This document shows, in pieces, positions 1 through 8,425 of a DNA stretch of 12,263 nt (the stretch's first letter is position 1; each line of letters begins with the position of its first letter). The notes beneath the pieces are model-generated. The model saw only the letters and a program-made list of their open reading frames with translations. It did no database searches and was not told the origin of the DNA. The stretch comes from Pseudomonadota bacterium (lineage in GTDB: Bacteria; Pseudomonadota; Alphaproteobacteria; Rhizobiales; Xanthobacteraceae). A program made the translations under genes and the position numbers. The stretch spans positions 1 through 12,263 of the forward strand of contig JAEWCJ010000092.1 of assembly GCA_023390695.1 (NCBI GenBank), written 5' to 3'.

Positions 1-1085
1 AGCACGGCGAATTCGCGGACCGCGCCTTCGGCCTGGCTGGAGGAGGTGCGCATCTTCAGCGGCCAGTTCGGCCAGGTGAGCGCCTTGTTCTCATGCTCCG
101 GCGGCGCCGGCATGATTTCAAGCTGCGTCACCGACAGCGCGCCTTGCCGCAGCGAGGTGCCGATGCAGTCGGAGCCGGTGTCGCCGCCGCCGATCACGAC
201 CACATGCTTGCCGCCGGCGAGAATCTCCTTCACCCCGCCGAGCGGCTCGTTGCCGACGCGGCGATTCTGTTGCGGCAGGAAATCCATCGCAAAGTGGATG
301 CCGTCGAGATCGCGGCCGGGGATCGGCAGATCGCGCGGCGCTTCCGCGCCGCCGGTGAGCGCCACGGCGTCGAACTCTTTCAGCAGCTTTTCCGCCGGCA
401 GATTGCCGCCGACATGCGCACCGTAATGGAAGGTAACACCTTCACCCTGCATCTGCTCGATGCGGACGTCGATGATGCCCTTTTCCATCTTGAAGTCGGG
501 AATGCCGTAGCGAAGCAGGCCGCCTGCCTTGGCGTATTTTTCGTAGACATGCACCTCATGTCCGGCGCGGGCGAGCTGCTGCGCGCAGGCAAGTCCGGCG
601 GGACCGGCCCCGACCACGGCAACTTTCTTGCCGGTCTTTGCTGGCGCCAGAACCGGCTTGATCCAGCCGCTCTCGATCGCCTTGTCGGCGATGGCGCATT
701 CGATCGACTTGATGGTGACCGGGTTGTCATCGATGTTGAGCGTACACGATGCCTCGCAGGGCGCAGGACACACGCGGCCGGTCACTTCCGGGAAATTGTT
801 GGTCGAATGCAGATTGCGCGCGGCCTCTTCCCAATTTCCCTTGTAGACGAGATCGTTCCAGTCCGGGATCTGGTTGTTGACCGGGCAGCCCGGCGTGCCG
901 GGGTCGACCGCGCCAGTGCCGTGGCAATAGGGAATGCCGCAATCCATGCAGCGCGCCGCCTGGTCGCGCAGCTCCTTTTCGGACAGCGGGATGACGAATT
1001 CACGCCAGGTTTTGACCCGCTCCTGCACCGGAGCGTAGTCGCGATCCTCACGTTCGATTTCGAGAAAGCCGGTGATCTTACCCAT
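1..1085 (-). CDS. gltD: Glutamate synthase (NADPH) small subunit, GltD; C-terminus cut off by window edge
   Basis: This is the small (beta) subunit of NADPH-dependent glutamate synthase (GOGAT). It oxidises NADPH and passes electrons through FAD and Fe-S centres to the large subunit in the cytoplasm. The visible 361 codons begin [10 protein letters not shown]. An N-terminal Fe-S domain carries two cysteine groups: C46, C49, C54 with C67, then C106, C110 and C114 ([11 protein letters not shown]). A first dinucleotide-binding loop, GAGPAG (159-164), fits FAD, and a second, GGGDTG (299-304), fits NADPH. Family members are about 470-490 residues, so roughly the last 110-130 residues lie beyond position 1. 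The start lies 8 bp after the gltB stop. Only a weak Shine-Dalgarno (TGAG, overlapping the gltB stop) is visible, so translational coupling to gltB is likely. It is the second gene of the gltBD operon. Identification is firm; only the truncation limits it. Confidence 0.97.
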   Translation of the reverse strand, partial: MGKITGFLEIEREDRDYAPVQERVKTWREFVIPLSEKELRDQAARCMDCGIPYCHGTGAVDPGTPGCPVNNQIPDWNDLVYKGNWEEAARNLHSTNNFPEVTGRVCPAPCEASCTLNIDDNPVTIKSIECAIADKAIESGWIKPVLAPAKTGKKVAVVGAGPAGLACAQQLARAGHEVHVYEKYAKAGGLLRYGIPDFKMEKGIIDVRIEQMQGEGVTFHYGAHVGGNLPAEKLLKEFDAVALTGGAEAPRDLPIPGRDLDGIHFAMDFLPQQNRRVGNEPLGGVKEILAGGKHVVVIGGGDTGSDCIGTSLRQGALSVTQLEIMPAPPEHENKALTWPNWPLKMRTSSSQAEGAVREFAV

Positions 1086-1093
1086 GACGATAC

Positions 1094-4000
1094 TCAGGCA
1101 CCCACGGCCAGTTTTGGTGTTTCTTCTTGCAATGCCGCAAGTTCCTTGAGTGCACGGCGATACTCCACCGGCATGACCTTGCGGAATTTGCCGCGGTAAT
1201 TCGCCCAGTCGGCAAGGATGTCCTGCGCACGGGTCGAACCCGTGAAGCGGGCATGCTGGCCGATCAGGTAGCGCAGCCGTTCCGCGTCGAATTGCGTCAT
1301 GTCGGTGAGAATCTCGATGCGGCCGCTGGTCTCGAGATCGTTGCGGTGATGATAAACCCGTTCATTGACCTCTTCCTCGGCCGGAACCGGTTCGAGTTCG
1401 ATCATGGCGAGGTTGCAACGGCGTTCGAAGGTGCCGTCCTCATCCAGCACATAGGCGATGCCGCCCGACATGCCGGCGCCGAAATTGCGCCCGGTCGGAC
1501 CGAGCACGACCACGATGCCGCCGGTCATGTATTCGCAGGCGTGATCGCCGGTCCCTTCAACCACGGCGGTGGCGCCGGAATTGCGCACGGCGAAACGCTC
1601 CCCGGCGACGCCGCGGAAATAGCACTCCCCGGAGATCGCGCCATACAGCACGGTGTTGCCGACGATGATCGATTCACCCGGCACGATGCCGCTATCGGCG
1701 GTCGGTTTCACGATGATGCGTCCGCCCGACAGGCCCTTGCCGACATAGTCGTTGGCTTCGCCATTGAGGTCGAAGGTAACGCCCTTCGCGAGCCAGGCCC
1801 CGAACGCCTGACCGGAGGTGCCGGTGAGCGTCACATGGATGGTGTCGTCCGGAAGCCCTTCATGGCCGTAACGCTTGGCGACTTCGCCCGACAACATGGC
1901 GCCGACCGAGCGGTTGATGCTCTGGATCTGCGTTTTGATCTTCACGGGCGCGCCGCGGTCGAGTGCCGGGGTCGCTTCCTGGATCAGCTTGCGGTCGAGA
2001 ACGCCGCCCAGATTGTGATCCTGTTCCTCGCGGTGATAGATCGCGACGTCGTCGGGAGCGACCGGCTTGGTGAACAGCTTGGAGAAATCGAGGCCCTTGG
2101 CCTTCCAGTGTTCGATCGCCGCGCGCTGGTCGAGCATCTGCATCTGTCCGACCATCTCGTCGATCGTGCGGTAGCCCATCTCCGCCATCAATTCACGCAC
2201 CTCTTCGGCGACGAAGAAGAAGTAGTTGATGACGTGCTCCGGCTGTCCGGTGAAGCGCTTGCGCAGCACCGGATCTTGGGTGGCGATGCCGACCGGGCAG
2301 GTGTTGAGATGGCACTTGCGCATCATGATGCAGCCGGCCGCGATCAGCGGGGCGGTAGCGAAGCCGAATTCATCGGCACCCAGCAGCGCGCCGATCACGA
2401 CATCGCGGCCGGTGCGCAGCCCGCCGTCCACCTGCACCGCAATGCGGCCGCGCAGGCGATTGGCGACCAGCGTCTGGTGCGTCTCGGCGAGTCCGATCTC
2501 CCACGGCGAACCGGCATGTTTCAGCGAGGTGAGCGGGCTTGCGCCGGTGCCGCCCTCGTATCCGGAGATCGTCACGTGGTCGGCGCGCGCTTTCGATACG
2601 CCTGCGGCGACGGTGCCGACCCCGACCTCGGAGACGAGCTTCACCGACACGTCGCCTGACGGATTGACGTTCTTCAGGTCGTAGATGAGCTGCGCGAGGT
2701 CTTCGATCGAATAGATGTCGTGATGCGGCGGTGGCGAAATCAGGCCGACGCCCGGCGTCGAGTGGCGCACCTTGGCGATGGTCTTGTCGACCTTGTGTCC
2801 GGGCAATTGCCCGCCCTCGCCGGGCGTGGCGCCCTGTGCCATCTTGATCTGCATCATGTCGGAATTGACAAGGTATTCCGTCGTGACGCCGAAGCGGCCG
2901 GAAGCCACCTGCTTGATCGCCGAGCGCAGCGAATCGCCGTTCGGCAGCGGCTTGTAGCGGTCGGCTTCCTCGCCGCCTTCGCCGGTATTCGACTTGCCGC
3001 CGATCCGGTTCATCGCCAGCGCCAGCGTCGTGTGCGCTTCGCGCGAGATCGAGCCATAGGACATCGCGCCGGTCGAGAACCGCTTCACGATATCCTGCGC
3101 CGGTTCGACTTCCTCCAGCGGCACCTTCTTGCGGCCGTCTTCTTCCGCGCCCTTGATGCGGAAGAGGCCGCGGATGGTGACGAACTTCTCCGCCTGCTCG
3201 TTCAGAATTTTGGCGAAGGCGCGGTATTTTTCCTGCGAGTTGCCGCGCACCGCATGCTGCAGGGTCGCGACCGTCTGCGCGTTCCAGGCGTGATCCTCGC
3301 CGCGCGTGCGGAACTGATATTCACCGCCGACATCGAGCGCATTCTTGTAGATTTCGGCGTCGCCGAAGGCGTCGCGATGCCTGCGCACCGCCTCCTCGGC
3401 GATCTCCTTCAGGCCCACGCCCTCGATGCGGGTGGCGGTGCCGGTGAAGTAGGTGTTGACGAAATCCGCCTTCAGTCCGATCGCGTCGAAAATCTGCGCG
3501 CCGCAATAGGACTGGTAGGTCGAGATGCCCATCTTGGACATCACCTTCAAAAGCCCCTTGCCGACCGCCTTGATGTAGCGCTTGACGATTTCCTTCTCGT
3601 CGAGCTGCTGCGGCAACTGATCTTTCGCGGCGACCAGCGTCTCGAATGCGAGATACGGATTGATCGCCTCCGCGCCGTAGCCGGCAAGACAGGCGAAGTG
3701 GTGCACTTCGCGCGGTTCGCCGGATTCAACGACAAGGCCAACCGAGGTGCGCAGGCCCTCGCGGATCAGATGATGATGCACGGCCGCGCAGGCGAGCAGC
3801 GAAGGGATCGGAATCCTGTCGGCACCGGCCTCGCGATCGGACAGGATGATGATGTTGTAGCCGTCGCGGACAGCTTTTTCGGCGCTGGCCTTGAGCTGTT
3901 TCAGCGTCGGCTCGAGTCCGGCCGCGCCTTGATCGGCCTGGAAGGTGGCGTCGAGCGTGCAGGACTTGAACTGATTGTCGTTCATGTCCGAAATCGCGCG

Positions 4001-5803
4001 GATCTTTTCCAGGTCGGAATCGGTCAGAATCGGCTGGCGCACCTCGAGCCGCTTGGTCCTGGAGGTGCCCTCGATGTCGAACAGGTTCGGCCGCGGCCCG
4101 ATGATGGACACGAGGCTCATCACGATCTCCTCGCGGATCGGATCGATCGGCGGGTTCGTGACCTGAGCGAAATTCTGCTTGAAATAGGTGAAGAGCAGCT
4201 TGGCCTTGCTCGACAGCGCCGAAATCGGCGTGTCGTTGCCCATGGAGCCGACGGCTTCCTCGCCGGTCGAGCCCATAGGGGCCATCAGGATCTTGAGATC
4301 CTCCTGGGTGTAGCCGAAGGCCTGCTGGCGATCGAGCAGCGAGAGATTGGATTGCCGGGGCTGCGACTTGATCGCGGGAAGCTCCTCCAGCACCAACTGG
4401 GTACGCTTCAGCCATTCCTTGTAGGGATGGCTGGCGGAAATCTGCGCCTTCACTTCCTCGTCGGGGATCAGGCGGCCTTCCTCCAGGTCGACCAGCAGCA
4501 TCTTGCCGGGCTGCAGGCGCCATTTCTTGACGATGTCCTTTTCCGGAATCGTCAGCACGCCCATTTCCGACGCCATGACGATGCGGTCGTCGCGGGTCAG
4601 CATGTAGCGCGCCGGGCGCAGGCCGTTGCGGTCGAGCGTGGCGCCGATCTGCGTGCCGTCGGTGAAGACGAGTGCCGCAGGGCCGTCCCACGGCTCCATC
4701 AGGGCAGCGTTATACTCGTAGAATGCCCGACGTTCCTCGTCCATCAGCGGATTTCCCGCCCAGGCTTCCGGAACCATCATCATCATCGCGTGCGAGAGCG
4801 GATAGCCGCCCTGCACGAGGAATTCGAGCGCGTTGTCGAAACAGGCCGTGTCGGACTGGCCTTCATAGGAGATCGGCCAGAGCTTGTTGATGTCCTCGCC
4901 GAAAAGCGGGGAGGAGACCGAAGCCTGACGCGCAGCCATCCAGTTGACGTTGCCGCGCAGGGTATTGATCTCGCCGTTATGCGCGATCATCCGGTACGGA
5001 TGCGCCAGCGACCAGGCCGGGAAGGTATTGGTCGAGAAACGCTGATGCACCAGCGCGAGCGCCGATTCGAAATCCGGCTCGTGCAGATCGGGATAATAGG
5101 CGCCGAGCTGATCGGCCAGGAACATGCCCTTGTAGATCACCGTGCGGCAGGACAGCGACACCGGGTAATAGCCGGAGAGCCGGCGCTCCCGGCGCTGATA
5201 CACCGCGTTCGAGATCGCCTTGCGCATGATGTAGAGGCGGCGCTCGAATTCATCCTCGGTCGAGATGCCGGGGCCGCGCTCCACGAAAACCTGCATGTGG
5301 TGTGGTTCGGTCGGCTTGACCGACACCCCGAGCGAACTGTTGTCGGTCGGCACCTCGCGCCAGCCGAGCACTTTCATGCCTTCGGCGGCAGCGACCTCCT
5401 CATAGAGAGAGCAGATGGTCTCGCGCCATTCCTTGTCGCGCGGCAGAAACAGATAGCCGACAGCGTATTGCCCGGGCGCGGGGAGGGTGATGCCGTTCTC
5501 TTTGGCCTTGCGGGCGAAGAATTTGTGCGGGATCTGGACCAGAATGCCGGCGCCGTCACCCATCCGGGGATCCGCGCCTGTTGCCCCGCGATGCTCAAGA
5601 TTGAGCAGAATAGTGAGGGCGTCTTGGACTATCTGGTGGGATTTGCGGCCCTTGATGTCGGCTATGAAGCCTACGCCGCAGGAGTCTTTATCGTTTTTTG
5701 GGTCATATAGACCAGTTGCCGGTGGCAGACCGGGATCGGCGGAATCGAGAAAATCCGCCGCGGTCAGGGTAATTTTATCAGGCCTGTCGAACCCAGCACT
5801 CAT
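1094..5803 (-). CDS. gltB: Glutamate synthase (NADPH) large subunit, GltB
   Basis: This is the large (alpha) subunit of glutamate synthase. It hydrolyses glutamine, channels the ammonia, and reductively aminates 2-oxoglutarate to glutamate, which is the GOGAT half of the GS-GOGAT ammonia-assimilation cycle. The 1569-residue protein starts [10 protein letters not shown]. The motif DSCGVGF puts the catalytic cysteine at residue 42; in this family a short propeptide is removed so that this Cys becomes the N-terminal nucleophile of the class II amidotransferase domain (about 42-460). A central domain follows, then the FMN synthase domain (about 850-1220), which includes LISPPPHHD near residue 1024. 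The 3Fe-4S cysteines are C1158, C1164 and C1169 ([12 protein letters not shown]). The C-terminal GXGXG beta-helix lies about 1350-1460. Length is typical. A GGGTGA-like ribosome-binding site (GGGTGA, about 6 nt upstream) supports the start. The gene is first in the operon with gltD and divergent from ltaE. Confidence 0.99.
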   Translation of the reverse strand: MSAGFDRPDKITLTAADFLDSADPGLPPATGLYDPKNDKDSCGVGFIADIKGRKSHQIVQDALTILLNLEHRGATGADPRMGDGAGILVQIPHKFFARKAKENGITLPAPGQYAVGYLFLPRDKEWRETICSLYEEVAAAEGMKVLGWREVPTDNSSLGVSVKPTEPHHMQVFVERGPGISTEDEFERRLYIMRKAISNAVYQRRERRLSGYYPVSLSCRTVIYKGMFLADQLGAYYPDLHEPDFESALALVHQRFSTNTFPAWSLAHPYRMIAHNGEINTLRGNVNWMAARQASVSSPLFGEDINKLWPISYEGQSDTACFDNALEFLVQGGYPLSHAMMMMVPEAWAGNPLMDEERRAFYEYNAALMEPWDGPAALVFTDGTQIGATLDRNGLRPARYMLTRDDRIVMASEMGVLTIPEKDIVKKWRLQPGKMLLVDLEEGRLIPDEEVKAQISASHPYKEWLKRTQLVLEELPAIKSQPRQSNLSLLDRQQAFGYTQEDLKILMAPMGSTGEEAVGSMGNDTPISALSSKAKLLFTYFKQNFAQVTNPPIDPIREEIVMSLVSIIGPRPNLFDIEGTSRTKRLEVRQPILTDSDLEKIRAISDMNDNQFKSCTLDATFQADQGAAGLEPTLKQLKASAEKAVRDGYNIIILSDREAGADRIPIPSLLACAAVHHHLIREGLRTSVGLVVESGEPREVHHFACLAGYGAEAINPYLAFETLVAAKDQLPQQLDEKEIVKRYIKAVGKGLLKVMSKMGISTYQSYCGAQIFDAIGLKADFVNTYFTGTATRIEGVGLKEIAEEAVRRHRDAFGDAEIYKNALDVGGEYQFRTRGEDHAWNAQTVATLQHAVRGNSQEKYRAFAKILNEQAEKFVTIRGLFRIKGAEEDGRKKVPLEEVEPAQDIVKRFSTGAMSYGSISREAHTTLALAMNRIGGKSNTGEGGEEADRYKPLPNGDSLRSAIKQVASGRFGVTTEYLVNSDMMQIKMAQGATPGEGGQLPGHKVDKTIAKVRHSTPGVGLISPPPHHDIYSIEDLAQLIYDLKNVNPSGDVSVKLVSEVGVGTVAAGVSKARADHVTISGYEGGTGASPLTSLKHAGSPWEIGLAETHQTLVANRLRGRIAVQVDGGLRTGRDVVIGALLGADEFGFATAPLIAAGCIMMRKCHLNTCPVGIATQDPVLRKRFTGQPEHVINYFFFVAEEVRELMAEMGYRTIDEMVGQMQMLDQRAAIEHWKAKGLDFSKLFTKPVAPDDVAIYHREEQDHNLGGVLDRKLIQEATPALDRGAPVKIKTQIQSINRSVGAMLSGEVAKRYGHEGLPDDTIHVTLTGTSGQAFGAWLAKGVTFDLNGEANDYVGKGLSGGRIIVKPTADSGIVPGESIIVGNTVLYGAISGECYFRGVAGERFAVRNSGATAVVEGTGDHACEYMTGGIVVVLGPTGRNFGAGMSGGIAYVLDEDGTFERRCNLAMIELEPVPAEEEVNERVYHHRNDLETSGRIEILTDMTQFDAERLRYLIGQHARFTGSTRAQDILADWANYRGKFRKVMPVEYRRALKELAALQEETPKLAVGA

Positions 5804-5871
5804 CTATGTCACCCGGCGGCGCTTGCCGCGTTCCACCACGCCAAAGCAGCGCAGCGCATTGCCTATAACCT

Positions 5872-5886
5872 TGCCCGGAGCGGGCA
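5872..5886. repeat. Short perfect inverted repeat in gltB leader
   Basis: TGCCCG, a 3-bp spacer GAG, then CGGGCA form a perfect 6-bp hairpin about 70-80 bp upstream of the gltB start codon. On the minus strand it would fold in the untranslated leader of gltB mRNA. There is no following T-run, so it is not a simple terminator. It may be a structural element or chance in GC-rich DNA. Confidence 0.3.
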
Positions 5887-6010
5887 GCCGTCGCTGACGC
5901 AACATGCGCCATTGTTGGGCTGCAAGGGTCCTGGGCTATCCGATGCCGAGCCGCACCGCTTGCCCCTGACGGAGGGTGGTTTGTCCACCATCGCCGCGAC
6001 CCGCAAACTG

Positions 6011-6027
6011 GGACAGCATTGCTGTCC
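6011..6027. promoter_or_regulatory. Perfect 17-bp palindrome, possible operator between gltB and ltaE
   Basis: GGACAGCA-T-TGCTGTCC is a perfect 8-bp inverted repeat with a 1-bp centre, sitting 207 bp upstream of gltB and 164 bp upstream of ltaE. Such symmetry is typical of sites for dimeric regulators. It overlaps the place where a -10 box would fall for the leftward TTGGCA element (6044-6039), so bound protein could block gltB transcription. The regulator is unknown, and no regulator gene lies in this window. Confidence 0.4.
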
Positions 6028-6050
6028 TATCACGAACTTGCCAAATTTCC

Positions 6051-6071
6051 ATCCGGCACACAAGGCCGGAT
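6051..6071. repeat. Inverted repeat between the two TTGGCA elements
   Basis: ATCCGGC and GCCGGAT form a perfect 7-bp inverted repeat around a 7-nt loop (ACACAAG). Outside it lie TGCCA (6039-6043) and TGGCA (6072-6076), which are also complementary but offset by a 7-nt bulge (6044-6050). The repeat sits almost exactly between the proposed divergent -35 boxes. There is no T-run, so it is probably not a terminator. It could be a binding site for a shared regulator. Confidence 0.3.
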
Positions 6072-6100
6072 TGGCATGCTTCCAGTCTGTCCTGCATATT
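6071..6100 (+). promoter_or_regulatory. Candidate sigma-70-type promoter for ltaE
   Basis: TTGGCA (5 of 6 matches to TTGACA) is followed after 18 bp by CATATT (4 of 6 matches to TATAAT). Transcription would begin near 6107, giving a leader of about 85 nt before ltaE. This is a consensus match only, and alternatives exist nearby. Confidence 0.3.
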
Positions 6101-6191
6101 TGTTGCGCCGGGACGTTTCTCAGACAAGCGGAATCTGGACCGCATGGCCGGCGGAGCGGCAGGGCAGGGACCTGGGGGCCTTTGAGTTCAA

Positions 6192-7244
6192 ATGAATTTT
6201 GCAAGTGACAATACCGCCGGGATTGCCCCCGCCATTCTGGAGGCGATTTCGCAGTCGGCGCGCGGCTTTGCGCTCGGTTACGGCAATGACGACGCCACCC
6301 GGACGGTCGAACGTCGCCTGTCGGATCTCTTTGAACGGGAGGTGGCGGTCTTTCTGGTGTCCTCGGGGACAGCGGCAAACGCCCTGGCGCTGGCGCATGT
6401 GACCCCGCCATGGGGCGGGGTGCTCTGCCACGATTTTTCTCACGTGATGACCGACGAATGCGGCGCACCGGAATTCTTTGGCAACGGGCTGAGGCTGATC
6501 GGACTGGCTGGCGAGGGCTGCAAGCTTTCGCCGGCCATCGTGAAGGCGGCGATTGCGCGTCACTCCGGGCATGTGCCGCACCAGGTCAATACCTTCAGCC
6601 TCTCGCTGACCCAGGCGAGTGAGGCCGGTACGATCTACCGGGCGGATGAAATTGCCGCGCTGGCGGCGCTGGCGCACGAAAACGGCCTTGCGGTGCACAT
6701 GGACGGGGCCCGCTTCGGCAACGCGCTGGTCCGCATGAACGCCTCGCCGGCGGAGGCGACCTGGAAGGCGGGCGTCGATGTCATGTCGTTCGGCGCGACC
6801 AAGGGCGGAGCGATGGCGGCGGAGGCGGTCGTCTTCTTCGATCCGGCGCGCGCGGCCTTCATGGGGGAACGGCGCAAGCGCGGCGGGCATCTCATATCCA
6901 AGCACCGCTATCTCGCTGCGCAATTCGATGCCTTCCTGGCCGATGATTATTGGCTCACGCTGGCGCGCCACGCCAACGGCATGGCCGACCGGCTTGCGGA
7001 CGGGCTGCGCCGTGCCGGTCTGCAGATCGTGTGGCCGGTGGAAGCCAATCTCGTCTTTGCGCTGTTGCCGCAAGAACTCGACAAGAAGCTGAAGGCAGCC
7101 GGTGCGGCTTATTACGTGCGCAGCGCCGACATGTTGCCTGCCGAAATACGGCAGGAGGATATTGTGCTGGCGCGCATGGTGACGTCCTTCGCGACAACCG
7201 AAGAGGAAATCGAGAATTTCATCCAACTGATTCAAAACGGCTGA
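6192..7244 (+). CDS. ltaE: Low-specificity L-threonine aldolase (PLP-dependent)
   Basis: This is a cytoplasmic PLP enzyme of the threonine aldolase / beta-eliminating lyase family (fold type I). It cleaves threonine or allo-threonine to glycine and acetaldehyde, and often accepts other beta-hydroxy amino acids. The 350-residue length is usual. Visible motifs are SSGTAAN (57-63, cofactor phosphate binding), HVMTDECGAPEFF (84-96, active-site loop), HMDGARFGNA (169-178, with D171 and R174 contacting PLP), and SFGATKGG (199-206) with K204 as the Schiff-base lysine. The start ATG opens MNFASDNTAG, matching the conserved family N-terminus (FASDN), which supports it although no strong Shine-Dalgarno precedes it. 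It is divergent from gltB and 70 bp upstream of the secreted-protein gene on the same strand, so the two may be co-transcribed. Substrate stereo-preference cannot be read from the sequence. Confidence 0.9.
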   Translation: MNFASDNTAGIAPAILEAISQSARGFALGYGNDDATRTVERRLSDLFEREVAVFLVSSGTAANALALAHVTPPWGGVLCHDFSHVMTDECGAPEFFGNGLRLIGLAGEGCKLSPAIVKAAIARHSGHVPHQVNTFSLSLTQASEAGTIYRADEIAALAALAHENGLAVHMDGARFGNALVRMNASPAEATWKAGVDVMSFGATKGGAMAAEAVVFFDPARAAFMGERRKRGGHLISKHRYLAAQFDAFLADDYWLTLARHANGMADRLADGLRRAGLQIVWPVEANLVFALLPQELDKKLKAAGAAYYVRSADMLPAEIRQEDIVLARMVTSFATTEEEIENFIQLIQNG

Positions 7245-7277
7245 AATTCCGCCGCAGCGCCGCCAAAATCCAGGATG

Positions 7278-7309
7278 ACCCTCGCGTCGCCAGAGATGCG
7301 CGGGAGGGT
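7278..7309 (+). promoter_or_regulatory. Ribosome-binding site inside a potential hairpin, before the secreted-protein gene
   Basis: The strong Shine-Dalgarno GGGAGGG (7302-7308) sits about 6 nt before the GTG start at 7315 and decides that start. Upstream, ACCCTCGCG (7278-7286) can pair with CGC (7299-7301) and GAGGGT (7304-7309), leaving a 2-nt bulge. Pairing would bury most of the ribosome-binding site. This could dampen translation, or it may reflect GC-rich DNA. Confidence 0.4.
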
Positions 7310-7314
7310 GCAGC

Positions 7315-8166
7315 GTGAAGACATCAGCGATTGCTGTTGCGGTGGTGCTTGGATTGTCGGGAGCAGCACCCGCTGCGGCGGAGCCGATCCGGCTGGCACA
7401 GACCTTCGCCGCCGATGTCATTCCACCTCATGCCGATGTCATCCCGCCACATGAGGTCTTCACCATTGTCAGTTCGATGGGCCTGCGGCCGCTGGGCCGG
7501 CCACATTTCCGCGGGCGCTCCTATGTCCTGCTTGCGGTCGACCGGCGCGGTGAGGAAGTCCGGGTCGTCGTCGACGCATATGCTGCGCGCGTGGTGTCGG
7601 TAAGGCCGGTCGACTCGGTGGCCGAATATGACGGGCCGCCGGTGCATCGCCGATATGAAACGCTTCCCCCGCGCGGGATCGAGGCCGGACCGCGTTATGC
7701 GCCGCCAATGGGCGAGCCACTTCCATATCCGCATTATGATGCCCGGCCGGCTGATCCGGACTACGGAGATGATTTGGAAGAAGAACCCGACGAGTTCGGT
7801 GCCGGCGAGGATGAGACCGGATCCGTGGCGTTGCGAGATGCGCCACATTCGCCCTATTCGCAGGAGCGGTCGTTACCGTTGCTGCGATCGACACGCAGCG
7901 CAGCGGTGACGCCGCCCAAGACACCGCTGCCGCGCCCCAGACCTGGTGTGAAGGCAGCCGAAGTGGAACCGGCGCAATCCACGGCGTCCTCGCCAGCCGC
8001 TGCAGCCGCGGGAAAAGAGTCGCAGCCGGATTCGGACTCCAACTCTGGAGCCGCCAAGGCTGAAAGCGCAGCGCAGGCTGAGACGAAGTCCGAACAAGCC
8101 AAAGCCGAGTCGCAAAAATCCGGTATCAGGATCATCGAGATCAAGAGACCGGAGCCGCGCATATGA
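7315..8166 (+). CDS. Secreted protein of unknown function with PepSY-like segment and disordered tail
   Basis: I do not recognise a specific function. The 283-residue protein starts with GTG behind a strong Shine-Dalgarno. Residues 1-22 form a signal peptide (KTSAIAVAVVLGLSG, with probable cleavage after APAAA), so export to the periplasm is expected. Residues 33-46 are a heptapeptide in tandem (ADVIPPH twice). Residues 47-98 form the only compact-looking part, EVFTIVSSMGLRPL, then RGRSYVLLAVDRRGEEVRVVVDAYAARVVSV, resembling small PepSY-type sensor or inhibitor folds common in rhizobial exported proteins. From about 100 on it is low complexity: Pro/Tyr-rich, then strongly acidic (148-167), then Pro/Arg, then Ala/Ser/Gln/Glu/Lys to the end (RIIEIKRPEPRI). 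It lies 70 bp after ltaE and is closed by the terminator at 8238-8269. The reading frame and export are well supported; the role is not. Confidence 0.85.
   Translation: MKTSAIAVAVVLGLSGAAPAAAEPIRLAQTFAADVIPPHADVIPPHEVFTIVSSMGLRPLGRPHFRGRSYVLLAVDRRGEEVRVVVDAYAARVVSVRPVDSVAEYDGPPVHRRYETLPPRGIEAGPRYAPPMGEPLPYPHYDARPADPDYGDDLEEEPDEFGAGEDETGSVALRDAPHSPYSQERSLPLLRSTRSAAVTPPKTPLPRPRPGVKAAEVEPAQSTASSPAAAAAGKESQPDSDSNSGAAKAESAAQAETKSEQAKAESQKSGIRIIEIKRPEPRI
7411..7452 (+). repeat. Tandem 21-bp repeat encoding ADVIPPH twice
   Basis: Two adjacent 21-bp units (7411-7431 and 7432-7452) match at 18 of 21 positions. All three differences are at third codon positions, so both encode Ala-Asp-Val-Ile-Pro-Pro-His. 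The pattern points to an in-frame duplication followed by synonymous drift, with the amino-acid sequence preserved. Confidence 0.85.
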
Positions 8167-8237
8167 GGCGGCATGTCTGAATTGTGCCGTATCGGGCCGT
8201 ATCGGTTTGATTGAGCCGTACCAACAACAAGAAACGC

Positions 8238-8269
8238 GAAAACGCCCCGGTGAGGACCGGGGCGTTTTC
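8238..8269. terminator. Bidirectional rho-independent terminator
   Basis: GAAAACGCCCCGG, a 6-nt loop TGAGGA, then CCGGGGCGTTTTC form a perfect 13-bp inverted repeat. The GC stem (8243-8250 with 8257-8264) is flanked by AAAA on one side and TTTT on the other, so it can act in both directions. It lies 71 bp after the stop of the secreted-protein gene and closes the ltaE-side transcription unit. It would also stop read-through on the minus strand from hsp20. Confidence 0.85.
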
Positions 8270-8373
8270 ATGTCCAGCCGGATGACTCCGGCGGCGTTTC
8301 GCGTGCCAGCCGACGGATATTATTGATGTCCGGATCCTGCCCGGCATGCCGTGCGGCTTGCAGGCAGCGCAAA

Positions 8374-8403
8374 TGAAAAGCGCCCCGGAATATCCGGAGC
8401 GCT
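8374..8403 (-). terminator. Rho-independent terminator of the Hsp20 gene
   Basis: Read on the minus strand, AGCGCTCCGGA, loop TAT, then TCCGGGGCGCT form an 11-bp stem followed by TTTCATTT. The single imperfect pair is a G-U wobble in minus-strand RNA but would be a C-A mismatch on the plus strand, so the structure favours the minus direction. It begins 23 bp after the Hsp20 stop codon. Confidence 0.8.
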
Positions 8404-8425
8404 CCCTTCGCAGACGCTATGTGCG

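Larger units (their letters stand above)
5804..6191. promoter_or_regulatory. Divergent control region between gltB and ltaE
   Basis: This 388-bp stretch separates the divergently transcribed gltB (minus) and ltaE (plus). No convincing gene is seen; open frames crossing it are antisense extensions. It holds three inverted repeats, listed separately at 5872-5886, 6011-6027 and 6051-6071. Two copies of TTGGCA, close to a -35 box, face away from each other: one reads leftwards at 6044-6039 and one rightwards at 6071-6076. Downstream of the rightward copy, after 18 bp, is CATATT (6095-6100), a fair -10 for ltaE. The leftward copy has only a poor -10 candidate within the 6011-6027 palindrome. No sigma-54 site of the form TGGCAC-N5-TTGC was found, although nitrogen genes often have one. 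Promoter calls here are inference. Confidence 0.4.
8167..8425. other. Non-coding stretch between convergent genes
   Basis: This 259-bp space between the secreted-protein gene (plus) and the Hsp20 gene (minus) holds the two terminators listed separately. Short open frames here have no ribosome-binding site or recognisable product. I see nothing else, in particular no tRNA or small-RNA signal, in 8270-8373. Confidence 0.6.

Noticed and set aside
2720..5710. A 996-codon open frame on the plus strand, antisense to gltB
   Set aside because: It lies wholly inside gltB, shows Arg/His/Asp/Ala-rich composition typical of the reverse complement of high-GC coding DNA, and has no recognisable domain. 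The other long plus-strand frames at 93-1199 and 1127-2659 are the same effect over gltD and gltB.
6051..6071. ATCCGGC/GCCGGAT as a transcription terminator
   Set aside because: No T-run follows on either strand and it lies between divergent genes, where a terminator is not expected.
5804..6191. A glycine or glutamine riboswitch, or a sigma-54 promoter, in the gltB/ltaE region
   Set aside because: I looked because the flanking genes concern glutamate and glycine/threonine, but found neither the conserved riboswitch cores nor a TGGCAC-N5-TTGC element.
5863..6468. A 201-codon minus-strand frame spanning the gltB/ltaE control region
   Set aside because: Its Arg/Pro/Ser-rich composition, overlap with ltaE, and lack of any recognisable domain make a real gene unlikely.
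6120..7421. A 433-codon minus-strand frame covering ltaE
   Set aside because: ltaE on the plus strand has every expected motif including the PLP lysine; this frame is its antisense shadow with no family resemblance.
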